A stretch of DNA of 64,000 nt from positions 744,001 to 808,000 of the forward strand of contig CM073199.1 of NCBI GenBank assembly GCA_037042915.1. The letters are read 5' to 3'. A program made the translations under genes and the position numbers. Below, one piece after another: positions 44,723 through 55,353 of the stretch. This stretch comes from Auricularia sp. M13 (Eukaryota > Basidiomycota > Agaricomycetes > Auriculariales > Auriculariaceae). Within the stretch, counting starts at the first letter, position 1. Every line of letters starts with the position of its first letter. The notes beneath the pieces were generated by a model. The model did not search any database, was not told the DNA's origin, and was given only the letters and a program-made list of their open reading frames with translations.

Positions 44723-47700
44723 CTAAGGTTCCGCGCTGGCAGCCACCATAGCCGCAGCGTCGGACCAATAAGATAGCTGCTTGAGGATCTCGACGACGCG
44801 GTCGAGCGTCTCCATGCGTGCAGCCACTTGCTTTGCCGAGTCGGACGCGACGTCCCAGAGCACCGACAGCGCGACTTCGACCTTCTTCGCAAGGTTCTCG
44901 AGCTCGCGGTCCATGATGTCGCCGACTTGCCTCGCAGCATCCTTCAGGCCGTCCAGCAGGAGGTCGGCGCCTCCGTCAAAGACGTCCTCGCGCACACGGT
45001 CAATGAAGTCGTGGAAGGCATTCTGATAGCATCGCGTTAAGACCGGCATACGAGTCCGTCAAGCATCGCAACGCACCTTCTGTCGCTTCACGCTGCCTAT
45101 GCCGGTTTCCTGCATCGCGCGATTGTATCCCTCGACGAGCTCGTCGCGAATCTGCGGACGGTTGGCTTCGCACAATGCGTCAGAGGGATCTGCACCGACC
45201 TTGGGCGCAAGCATGCGAGACAGCTCCTTCTGCAACGTTTTCATCGCCTCGTCGACCTGCGCGACGATGTTCGCCATCGCAGTCTTCGCCTCGCGCAGCG
45301 CGACGTCGGTCTGCGCGCGGCACTTCTCGCGCAGGCCCGGCGCGGCGGACTGCTCGACGCGATCGAGCATGTTTTGGATGGCCTGGATGCCCTTCTTCTC
45401 AAACATGCCGAACAAGTCCTGCTCGAAGACGGCGCTCCAGCTGCTCGCGATGCTCGACGTCATCGGCTGGCAGAGGTCGGCATTGAGGTCGTAGTGGCGG
45501 AAGGCGCCTTGGCGTTTCAGGGCTGGAAGCATCGGTCAGCCTCGCTCATACACTCGCAGTGTTCTCATCACGCACTTGCGCGGTAGGTCGCCCAGTGCAT
45601 GCTCGCCGCAAAGGTATCCGATGTGTCCAGCGCCGCGCTGCTGGCCTATGCAGACGTGAGCCTAGTTCAAAGCGCGCGTCTCTGCCTCCTGCACACCTTC
45701 TCCGCGCCCGTCTTGCATTTATCCTCAAGTCCGTCGTTCATGCGCTTTTGAAGGTCTTTGACCGATTCATCCACAACTCGTTCGAAGGCCTAAGCAACTA
45801 GTATTAGCAATTTGTACAGCAACTCCATCTCCACACGCACGTCGATGAGCAGGTCCGTGATGCCCTTCTTCGAGGGGATCTTCCTGCTCTGGCGCGCAGG
45901 TTTGGCCGGAGCAGGCGGGACGTCATGACCCAATTGCCGCATAAGTTTCTTGGACGCGAGCTTCATGCCGCCCATGCCGCCCATACCGAGCGAGCGCTGC
46001 AGCAGCCTGTTGTACTGCCCCAGGCCCATGTTGACGTCCGAGCTGTCGCCGTCATCGTCTTCGTCCTCCTCGTCCTCGCTGTCGTCCGTGGGCGGCTCGT
46101 CGCTCGCCCACATCTCCTTGAGGTGCACGCGGTCGACGACGCTGACGTCGTTGATGCTCTGCACATACGTGCGCACGCTGTTGGCGAAGGTGGCGATGTG
46201 GCGCAGGTACTGCTGCGCAGTCCGCGCGCGCGAGGCGTCCGTGAGCGTGTGGCACCAGTCCTGCAGCGCGGGGATCATCGTGTCCTCGACGGACGTGAAC
46301 ACCGTCGGCTCGCCGTCGCCCTGGACTTGGCCAGTGATGCGCACATAGTCGCGCGACGAGACGGTGAAGACGGGCAGGTCGATGGCGTCGTAGTCTGCAG
46401 ATCCACAAGTCAGCGACTGAGATATGTACGAGCAAGCAACCGGAACGTACCGCGAAGCTGGACAGTAGGGTCGAAGTTGTCCGGGTCGCGCTCGAGCGCG
46501 GCAGCCTCGTCGATTTCCTTCAAACCCTCGCGAAAATCGACCTTCAATGCATCACGGGAGTACTGAAGAGCTCATCAGCACAGTTCACCAGATGGAGGAG
46601 CGAGTGGCAGGAAACGTACGGCGTTGCGCGCTTTGCTGCACAGGCAGTTCTTCTCGCGCTGCAAGCGCGCAAGGTTCTTGCGCGCCTCGCTGATGGCGGA
46701 GACGGCGCCCCTGCGGCCCTCGTTCATCTTCTTCTTGCGCTCGCGCAGCGCCTTGATCTCCTCGCGGATGCGCTTGATCTCCTCCTTGAGGTAGTCCTCG
46801 GTGGCATACTCGACCTCCTCCGGCTCGTCGTCGCTCTTGTCCGCGTCCGGGTCGTCGCGCATCTCCGCGGCCTCCTCGTCGTCCATGTCGACGTCTTCGT
46901 CGTCCGAGCCGCGCTTGCGCTTCGTGAGCTTGGACTTGGACTTGGACTTGCGCTTCTTGCGCGAGCTGGAGCTGTCGTCCGAGTCCGCATCTTCATCGTC
47001 GTCGTCGTCATCGTCGTCCTCGGCGTCGCTCCCGCTGGCATCGCCCTTTTCCTTGTCGCTCTCGCTCTCGCTGCCGCTGCCGCCATCTGAGCCCTCATCG
47101 TCGTCCTCCTCATCGTCGTCGGCGATGAAATCGCCCATGTCGCCGTCGCCAGTCTTACGACGCTTCGCGCCACCCTTGCGGCCCTTGCCCGAGCTCTTGC
47201 GCTTCTTGCCCTTGCCCTTCTTCTTCTCCTTCTTGTCTTTGGGCAGCACCTCGGACTTGGCGATCTGTCCGCCGGCTTGGACGGTCTCGAGGTAGTCTTT
47301 CAGTTTGTCGAGCCATTCGTCTTTGGCGGTAATCTCCTTTCCGACGGCTGGTACAGACACATGCGTCAGCTGGAGCCTTGAATAGAAGGCGGCAGAGTCT
47401 GAATAACGTACCCTTGATATCGTCGTCAGCGGCTTCCTTAATCTTGCGCTGGTCCTTGAGGACGCGGTTGGCGTCGGTGATCGCGTCCTCGATGCGGTTG
47501 AGCTCGGGGTCTTCATCCAGGTTGAGCGCGCGGACGATCTCATTGCAGCTCTACAAGTCCATCAGCTCCACTTCGCCCAAGTCCGCACTACGCGACATAC
47601 CAAATCATCCGTTTTGGTCGCGACAAACGTTACACAGCTGCTAGCATAACTACACAACGCAACGCCACCGTCAGAGTCCACTCCGCAGACTGAGCAGCAG

Positions 47701-49675
47701 CGGCGGCAAGCAACGCACTTTCCGTCCATCATCAGCTGGCTCTTGAACGCGTCGCCCAGGAGCTCCTTGGCCGTGCGATCATCCACGGCGCGCGTAATGG
47801 GCGCAAGAATCCAGATGGCCTGGCAGCGCTTCATGTAGTCCTTCGCGATGGCCCCACGCGCGGTGTTCGCATCCTGCGTGCCGGGCAGGTCGACGAGTAT
47901 GGCGCCCGTCTCGAGCGCGCGGCTCTTGCAGCGCACGCGCACCTGCTTGATGAGCGGCCACATCTGCACAAAAAAGGGCGTCTCAGCATCATGAAGGATG
48001 CGGTAGGATGGAGGGGGAGCCACGCACGGCGGGCTCGTTCTCCTTGCGGCGCTCCTCCTCGGTCTTCTTCTCGCCCTTCTTGCCCTTCTTCTCCTTCGAG
48101 TCGATGTACTTGCCGATCTCGCGCGCGAACGCGCGGCTGTTCGGGCACGAGATCTTCTTCGTCGTCCCCAGCGCCTTCGCCACGCGCTGGTCGCGCTCGA
48201 TCAGCTGGTCCGGCGTCATCTGCACGACACGCTCCGGGATCAGCGTCGGGCACACTGCGTGGAGCTTTGCAGAAGTAGAAGAGAAGAATGATCAGTTCGA
48301 GGATGCTGGGAGCGAGGAGGCTGCGGTACTTTGTGCCACGCGATGCCGGCCTCGTTGTTCAGGTCGGACAGGCGGCGCAGCTGGCCGTTCTCGTCGACCA
48401 TGTCGGTGAGCAGCACCTCGATTTCGTCGCGCCACTCCTGGCGGCTGAGGAACGTCACGTCGGCCTCGATCGTCTTCTTGTCGTGGTAGCTGATTTCGGT
48501 CACCACCGCCGTGCACGCGCGCATGCCTGCCACAGCGTTCAAGACCTGAGGAAAGTAGTACGTTCGGAGAATGCGTACCAGACGTCGGTACGATGTTATC
48601 GCCGAGGACGGCGTTCAGACACGAACTCTTGCCCGTTCCAGTTCCTGCGCCACAATGTTATTATATGCACTTCGGGAATATCGCCCAGAAAGCATACACA
48701 CCTCCACAAATGGCAATGAGGGTCCGCGGGACGCCCTGACTCTTGAGTCTGCGGGATCACGACGAGAATCCATGTGCGCGAGCGGCAATCCATCCGTCAG
48801 CACGTCACGCTCCAAGCTAAAAGCCAAAACGCACGAGTCCATCTCCTTGAGCCACACGTCCTTCCGAAGCCTCGAGCCCAGCTCGAGCTTGCCCACGCTC
48901 TCCGCGAGCGCATTGACCATCGCGAGGCCGTTGCTCATGGCCTTCTCGGGCGTGTACTCCGCGGCGATCTCGTGCGCGCCGGCGTACTTGACGAACGCGC
49001 TCGCGGGCTCCAGACGCGTCTTCTTGGGCGTGCCGCCGGGCAGCACGGCGTTCGCGTCGTACGGCGCCAGCGGCTCGCGTTTCTGAGAGCAGCAGGGGGC
49101 CGGAGCGTTAGATCGGGTGCCACAATTTTTTTCCTCCGTTTTTGTGGCGAGCGACGTACGGGTGTGGCAACTCCAGGCTCGGGCTTCACCTTCTGGGGCG
49201 TGTTGGGCGGCGCCGCCGCTGATGCCCAGTCGGCGCGCGGCTCGTCGAGCCCGGGCTCGGGCTTCACGCGGATGTCCGTTTGCGACTCGGACTTGACGGG
49301 CTGAAAACGAGGCGGGTAAGCAGAACTCGCGCAGACGCCCGCGACGACGCGCACCGGCTTGTTCTCGTTCGCGGGGTCGACGTCCATGTGCTCTTCCTTT
49401 TCCTTTTTGACGGTAAACGCGCCGTCGGTGTGGCTGGTGACGACCGGCTCGTCCTGGCCGTTGAACATCGCGTCCGCGGCCCGCTATCACAGACCACGCA
49501 GCGCATACAGTCAGCCCACAATCGCATCCCGACATGACGCAGCAGGAAACCACCGCACCTGGACGTCCCAGCCGACGCTCTCGAGCACCGCGCGCGCGTG
49601 CGCGACGTCCGACGTGCACGTGAAGCCGAGCAGCGTCTCGAGCACGGCCGCCTGGTGCGCCGACAGCTCTGACAT
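44723..49675 (-). CDS. Large SLIP-GC-like nuclear GTPase (dynamin superfamily) with N-terminal UBA-like segment
   Basis: Start ATG 49675. Exon 1 (MSELSAHQAAVLETLLGFTC, then DVAHARAVLESVGWDVQ) looks like a UBA/CUE-type helical domain. A linker of repeated VKPEPG/VKSES motifs follows, a sumoylation-like context. The GTPase domain has LELGSRLRKDVWLKEMDS spliced to GVPRTLIAICGGTGTGKSS (G1 GGTGTGKSS), ILVDLPGTQDAN (G3 DLPG) and FVATKTDD (G4 TKTD). Between G4 and the C-terminal stalk lie about 200 residues of alternating Lys-rich and Asp/Glu-rich low complexity (47.2-46.8 kb). The helical C-terminal region includes FEQDLFGMFEKKGIQAIQNM, EAKTAMANIVAQVDEAMKTL and NAFHDFIDRVREDVFDGGAD, ending AASAEP. 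The family is known for a nuclear GTPase suppressing unscheduled DNA damage in animals; the fungal role is unknown. More than ten introns; not all were summed. Confidence 0.82.
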
Positions 49676-51897
49676 GTGTGTGGGTGTGTTGTGGGGGGTA
49701 AAGCAGATGCTTCGTGGGGCCCTGGAGTCGGGAACTCCGAAATATATACGTATCGCGTGCGTGGCTGTGCTGCGGAGTTGACGCGTGCCAGGCGCGCTTC
49801 GAATTCTTGATGCCTCCGGACGTCCGCGGCGTCACCACGCTCCTCAGAGACAGCCGTGGTGCGTCCCAATTGGTACTGAGGTCTGCTGCCGCGGTGTGCT
49901 GTGGTCGTTGTATGCGCCCCAGCTCCAGAATCGCTTAGCGACGGCTAATTAGAAGTGCGCGCCGACAGTTGGGCGCCGTGACGTCGGCCGCTTTTCCCGC
50001 CACATTTTCGGTTCTGCTGTTTCTTAAAGAAAAAGAGCGCATAAAAAGGAGGTATTTCAGTTTTAGAGCATATAAAACCTATGCTTTCCCACTCGTAGGC
50101 CATACGGAGCTCGTGGTGGCAAGTTCCAGTGGTAATCAGTTTCTCTTCCGCCATTCGAGATTTGCCTCCATGGCTTTCTGACGTAACACAGGCAATTATT
50201 CGCTCAATCATAATGCAGCAAACCACCTGTGACTTACTTGAGCTGAATTTTCTCAGGAAAGCCCTGCTCGATGTGTTCCTCTCGTCTCGGGACTCGGGAC
50301 AACTATTGGACGATGTGTCGTTTGACTGACAACCGCGGCGTTTACGGCCAAGTGTAGTGTCCCGACCCTCCGATCATTACTTACTGAACTCCCAAATGAG
50401 AACTGCAATGCGGCCGAGCGCTAAGTCGTGTGGTCACAACTCTGGATGCGACGCCCTTCCCCACCAGTAGGCCCTTCCATTTCTCTCACCTCACACATTG
50501 CCTGGCAGCGTCCTCCCCCTCCCCCTCCTCGTCCGTGGCACGATACTGCGCAGCTCGCACACTTCATCCCACCAACCCCCTCGACAGTGTGCGCGGACGT
50601 CCGGTGCGCTCTGAGTCTTTCATCTCACTCTGGGGCTGTCCATACGAGAAGCATCCTGAAACGCTAGATTTAGCGACTCATCACAGTGAATCCGAGGCTG
50701 ATTCTGTCACAGTGGCATCCTCCGCCACGAACGCTACAAAAAGCGCGCAGAGGAAGCGGCTTGTTGAGCTCTTTAGTAGACTGAATCAGCCAGAGTCGTC
50801 TGGCATTTGAACCTGATGCGCGGAGAACCGAATGCCCGCGCCGAGTCACGTGTTCAACAGCGTGGCTAGTACTCTACTATGTATGAACACCGTGGTCGAA
50901 CAGCCGCGCCTGTATGGCTACAATTCCATACAGATCAGGCCAAGGCCACGGGGTCTTGGAAAGCTCTCCTCGACGCCCGCCCTGCAGCGGTTTTGGCCCG
51001 GGTCCAGGAGAACGTTGATCAACAGCCTGAGGTGTCGTAGAGGCATTTGCAGCAAGTCGAACGGCTTTTGCAGTGGATGCAGTATATAACAAGGTCGATT
51101 TGCAGTTTCTCTTCAGTACTGCAAGTAGTTCCTATTACCTAAAAGTGCAGCGCTACCAAGCACCTGCTGCTCAACCCCTCGGAACATCATGCATCATGAT
51201 TCGAACACCAACAACCCGTCTCATCCCTCCCTCCCAGGCCTCAGGCCTCAAGCACAAATGATCATGAGATGTACACCTCGTCCACTTCGAATTCGGGCTC
51301 TAACTTGAACTGTGCAGTGACGTCGGGCCGACTCAGCGACACCACCTCAATCAAGAGTATGTACATAGTTGTCAGTGTCACTAATTACTGTACTGTAAAT
51401 ATATGTGATCCATACTACTACTTGCACTATACTCTATACTGACTGATATCTGTAGTGTCAGAACCTGCAAAACTACAGTAACAGTGTGAATGCGATGTCG
51501 GATGCGCGTCTCCGGCGGACGAATTAAACTTCGCATTGACACGCACGCCGTCAACGTCAACGATGACGTCGCGCAAAACCGCGGTACGAAAAACGGTGTG
51601 CAGATTCACACCGACTCCAGCATGCACTCGGATAACTATCCGGGCCCACGATGAGCAGGGCATTGACGTCAGGCAATATGCGCCTGACAGATCTAATCTC
51701 CCGCGCCGATCTGAATCTCATTCATTCGTTCATTCCTGTCAGCGGCGAAAGTGTATGTGGAGTGGAGTGGGACCAGACAGGGCAGGGCAGGGCAGGGTGT
51801 GTTATCTGTGGGCAGGGTAGATACATGCATTGGATCGAGGAGACGGGAAAGCGCGGCGAGCAAGACAGAACAAAAACGAAAAGAAACAGAAAGGAGA
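49676..51897. other. Gene-free stretch, about 2.2 kb
   Basis: No supported gene. It contains a GGGCA-type tandem tract (about 51777-51797). From 51386 rightwards it starts to carry the TACTGTA words described in the findings. The left part is the GTPase promoter. Confidence 0.45.
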
Positions 51898-52898
51898 TCA
51901 GCAGATGACGCAGCACTTGCCGTCGTCACTGTCCACCGCGCGGGCGCGGGCGGGGGCGCGCGAGGAGGTGCCGACGGCCATGAGCATGCTGGCGCGTGTG
52001 GCGGCCTCGAAGACGTCGTCGACGCCCTCGATGCGCAGGGCGCTGCATTCCTTGTACGCGCGCGCGCCGATCGCCTGGGCCACCGCCTCGCCGTCTGCGC
52101 GCGACACGTATTGCGCTGTAACGGGCGTCAGCGAGAGCCACGGGTATAGGGTAGAATGGCTGGGGAGGGACTGGCTGACCCTGGATATGCGGCGGGGCGT
52201 CGGGCGGCGGGCGCAGGTCCTGCTTGCAGCCGACGAGCAGCACGGGCACCTGCGGGCCGCAGATGGAGCGGACCTCCTCGATCCACTTGACCGTCACGTT
52301 CTCGAGCGAGTCGGGCGTGTCGATGGCGAATGCTATCAGGATCACGTGCGACTTGGAATACGACAGCGGCCGTAGGCGCTGCGCGGCGTCAGCTCGTGCC
52401 ATACAGCCAGCACAAGGCAGCGGCGTACCTCGTATTCTTCTTGTCCTCTGAGGGCGAGTGAGTAAGTAAGAGCAGCTTGCAATGAAGAACGCACGCCGTG
52501 TCCCAGAGCGCGAGCTGCACGGGCTTGCCGTCCAGCCGGATTTCGGCCACATAATTTTCGAATATTGCTGCAGCACAGCGTCATTAGCGGCGGCCACACA
52601 TATAAAGCGGACGCACTGGGTTGCTGTACGGCGCGGGCGGTGTCAGAGGCGCTATGGCGTCATGGGTGGGCAGCAGGGACGCACGTATTCCTTCGGGAAC
52701 TCGCCCAGCGCGAAACAGCAGAGCAGCGACGTCTTGCCGCACGCGCCTACACCGCAGTCAGTCAGCTTTCGCCTTCGCTTTGCCACCGCAGCGCACCGTC
52801 GCCGACAATGACGAGCTTGCGTCGAATCTGCTTCGGGTGTCAGCGGGCGGGGGCGGGCGGGGGCGGGCAGGGCGACGCACGGGAGCCTGTGAGGACAT
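51898..52898 (-). CDS. Rho2-type small GTPase, 208 aa
   Basis: Rho-family switch for cell-wall and polarity control at the plasma membrane. Eight exons (52898-52881, 52827-52797, 52746-52685, 52623-52617, 52567-52495, 52447-52429, 52378-52180, 52115-51898) sum to 627 nt exactly in-frame. Motifs: [18 protein letters not shown] (G1), FPKEYQPTIFENYV (switch I; the QPT codons come from the 7-nt exon), [20 protein letters not shown] (G3/switch II), [11 protein letters not shown] where CKQD stands for TKxD/CKxD (G4), and [20 protein letters not shown] (G5 and Rho C-terminal). The end is CCVIC, giving a prenylatable CVIC box. The sequence of the body is closest to my recollection of fission-yeast Rho2. 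The tail before CVIC is Arg/Ala-rich rather than polylysine. Confidence 0.92.
52617..52623 (-). other. 7-nt micro-exon of the Rho gene
   Basis: The seven bases CAACCCA lie between a TACAG acceptor and a GTGCGTCC donor, and the flanking introns carry CTGAC and TAATGAC branch sites. They give EY-QPT-IFENYV in frame. Omitting them removes the conserved switch I threonine and shifts the frame. Confidence 0.85.
52844..52868 (+). repeat. G-run repeat (quadruplex-type) in Rho intron 1
   Basis: Alternating CGGGCGGGGG units provide more than four runs of three or more G within 25 bases on the plus strand. The transcribed (minus-sense) RNA is C-rich here. It lies inside the first intron, 20-55 bp from the start exon. 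Confidence 0.6.
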
Positions 52899-55353
52899 CA
52901 GGCACACAGGCGTACACGGTACTGTAGCGTGCGGAGAGGAAGAGCAGACACACACACGGCACGAACCGGCGAGGGTCCGAGTCCGAATCCGTGTTGACTT
53001 GTTTTCTTACTTTTCTTTCTTACTTTCTTACTTACTTGCACGGCCCGCCATGCCGTCATCGCCCCAAAGAGCCTGGCCATCCTCCCCCGAAATACTTACT
53101 TACTTACTGGCAGTTACTTATCATGCGATCCCAACATGCGCGTGCTGCCCACGCGTATCCAGTATCCGAGACTGCGCGCTGCAGTGCCAATCATCTGTTT
53201 ACGGTGCAGTAGTACAGTAAGCGCGCAGCCGGTGCACGCGCTCCCTGCGTCCGGATGGATTTTCCTGCGACGATCCCTGCGCTGCGCTCCGTTGACATGC
53301 TCGCTCCGTGCATTGGCTTCACTTGCCTTTTCCGTCGCCGACTCCCTGCTCGCTTCAATAAAATCCGACAAGACATGGCTTCTGCCCGCGTTGGGCGTCC
53401 CGATTCGCATTCGCATGCGCATCCGAGCATTCGCATTCAAGTTCGCATCCGACTCCCGAGTTGGCCAACAGACCATCTAGCTCATGCATACTGTATGCTT
53501 GCTATTCCTCTGTTTGCGCATGCGCAGGCTTCGATGTCTTGCACCGTGACCTCCGAGTGCACTGTGTATTAGCACAAACAGTGGCGGAGGGTAGTACCTA
53601 TAAGTCAACAGTGGCAGTCTGCGTCGGGTGTTAGGCCGTACCGTATATAAGGAAGGACCCCTGCGCAGAGGGGCTTCGTTTCTACTGTACATCTCCCATT
53701 CGCACTGGGACCTGGCCGCGTATCTGCGGGCGTACGCCGCGCCGATCTGTCATGCAAGCGCGTGCGCGGGAAGGCCGTATACAGTAGAGCATAATATATA
53801 CTCCTTCGCCTGCATCCCATGGAGGCATAGGTAGCGCACTGCCTGCGCGTCCTCAGGCTCTCTCGCACGACTACCGACTCGGAGGTACTCTAGACACGCC
53901 AGCGCCCATTCAGACACCCCTGCTTGCTTAACCAGGCTGAAGGACTGCTGCGTCCCCTCAGCGACACGATGGAACTTTGACCGCCGCATTCTAACTTACC
54001 TCTCCGAGTCGCACCCCTCCCCTCCCTTCTTCGCGCCGCCCCCGGAGCTGGTCTGAATAAGCTCTCATCGTCCCTCCCCCGGGCGCCCCTCCCTGACCCA
54101 TCATGCCATCGCCATTCTCGCACGTACCCGCTTTATCTCGATCTTGACGCGCTCAGGGGATCGTGCACAGTATCTTGCGACCGTGACGGAGCAACCCGGC
54201 GGTACTCATGATCTAGAGTACTAGTAGATCTCAGACTGCGGGATACCCGAGCCGCGCCGCCACTGCTCTGAAAGCCAGCGTGGGCTCCTGTGCCAGCCGG
54301 TCGAGGTCGCCGTCTCACTGACTCGCGGCCGGACCCCCGAATCTCGTCCGTCGCTCAGCTCGTCCATCTGAACTTACTGTATTCTTCAATGCCAGTGCCC
54401 TCCCCGGCCGAGACTGTCTGCGGTGTCCCGTCGGTGCAAGGTATCGGTATCGGTATTGGATGACGCAAAATTGCCGCTCGGCCGGAACGTCCAAGCGTGC
54501 GTGGATCAGGCGCAAGTTCGACTATAGTATGTACTGCTCAGTGCTGGTTCAGAGATAAAGAGTGAAACTTGAAGCAGAGTATCGATCCCCTTTCAACTTG
54601 GGATATGTACATCATCACATGCTTAGTAGTAGGACTTGCTTGCTGCTACTGTACACACTTACCAGCCCTCCGAGTCCCGCCGCCCCATCAACTTGAGACA
54701 TGACGGACGCTCTGACTTACCACCAATCACCTGGCCTGGGCATTCTGTACACAGGACAGAATCCCCGCGCCGGCCTCCAATTCCCGCCAGTGGTTACGGA
54801 ATCCCCGCATTGAACGAACCGTCCCGGCATACTTATTCAACGTGCGCGCCGTCCTCCCGCCCCGAGATACTTACTAGTACAGCCTTCCCCGCTGTGCAAA
54901 GCGGACGATGTACTGTAGACGGGATCCGGCGTTCCATGCCAGCAGCTTGCAAGGTCGGAGGTACAGTATCAACGAAGAATCCGTCCACTGGCAGCAGCTC
55001 CGAGTCTGAGATCTGAGATGTCCTGCCAGTGTCCGCGGCGCAGAGGTCGAAGATGTACTGTACTAGTAGTAGCACGGATGCTCCGTGAAACTGTGAGCTC
55101 CCCTCCGCAGGTGGAATCGCGCCAGTGCCACACGTCTCCCACTGGCAGCAGCTTAGTGATACTCGTATGCTACAGTATCCGGGTCTGGCCTTGAAGAGCT
55201 TCGTCTCCCATCTCCCGGTGAACATTCGGATGCTGATGCCCCACTGGCAAACAGATAGACTGGAGGCAGCCGATGTGGATCATCATCATGGCCACAAGTA
55301 TCCGCTGGGTCCTGAGCCAGGAGGTGTACGCAAGCGTCGGGTACCCCGGACTA
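52899..55353. other. Gene-free, motif-rich island, about 2.5 kb
   Basis: No gene recognised. It holds CTTA/CTTT microsatellites (about 53000-53038 and 53092-53109) and many copies of three 7-mers: TACTGTA/TACAGTA, ACTGGCA/TGCCAGT and TCCGAGT/ACTCGGA (positions in findings). It lies upstream of the Rho gene and downstream of the DUF6535 locus. Confidence 0.5.
53000..53038 (+). repeat. CTTA/CTTT microsatellite
   Basis: Irregular tetranucleotide tract of CTTA and CTTT units. A second short TACT run is at 53092-53109. Confidence 0.7.

Noticed and set aside
48615-49838. 407-codon minus-strand open frame
   Set aside because: It runs through several true introns of the nuclear GTPase. Only parts of it are real exons, and the correct model splices out the rest.
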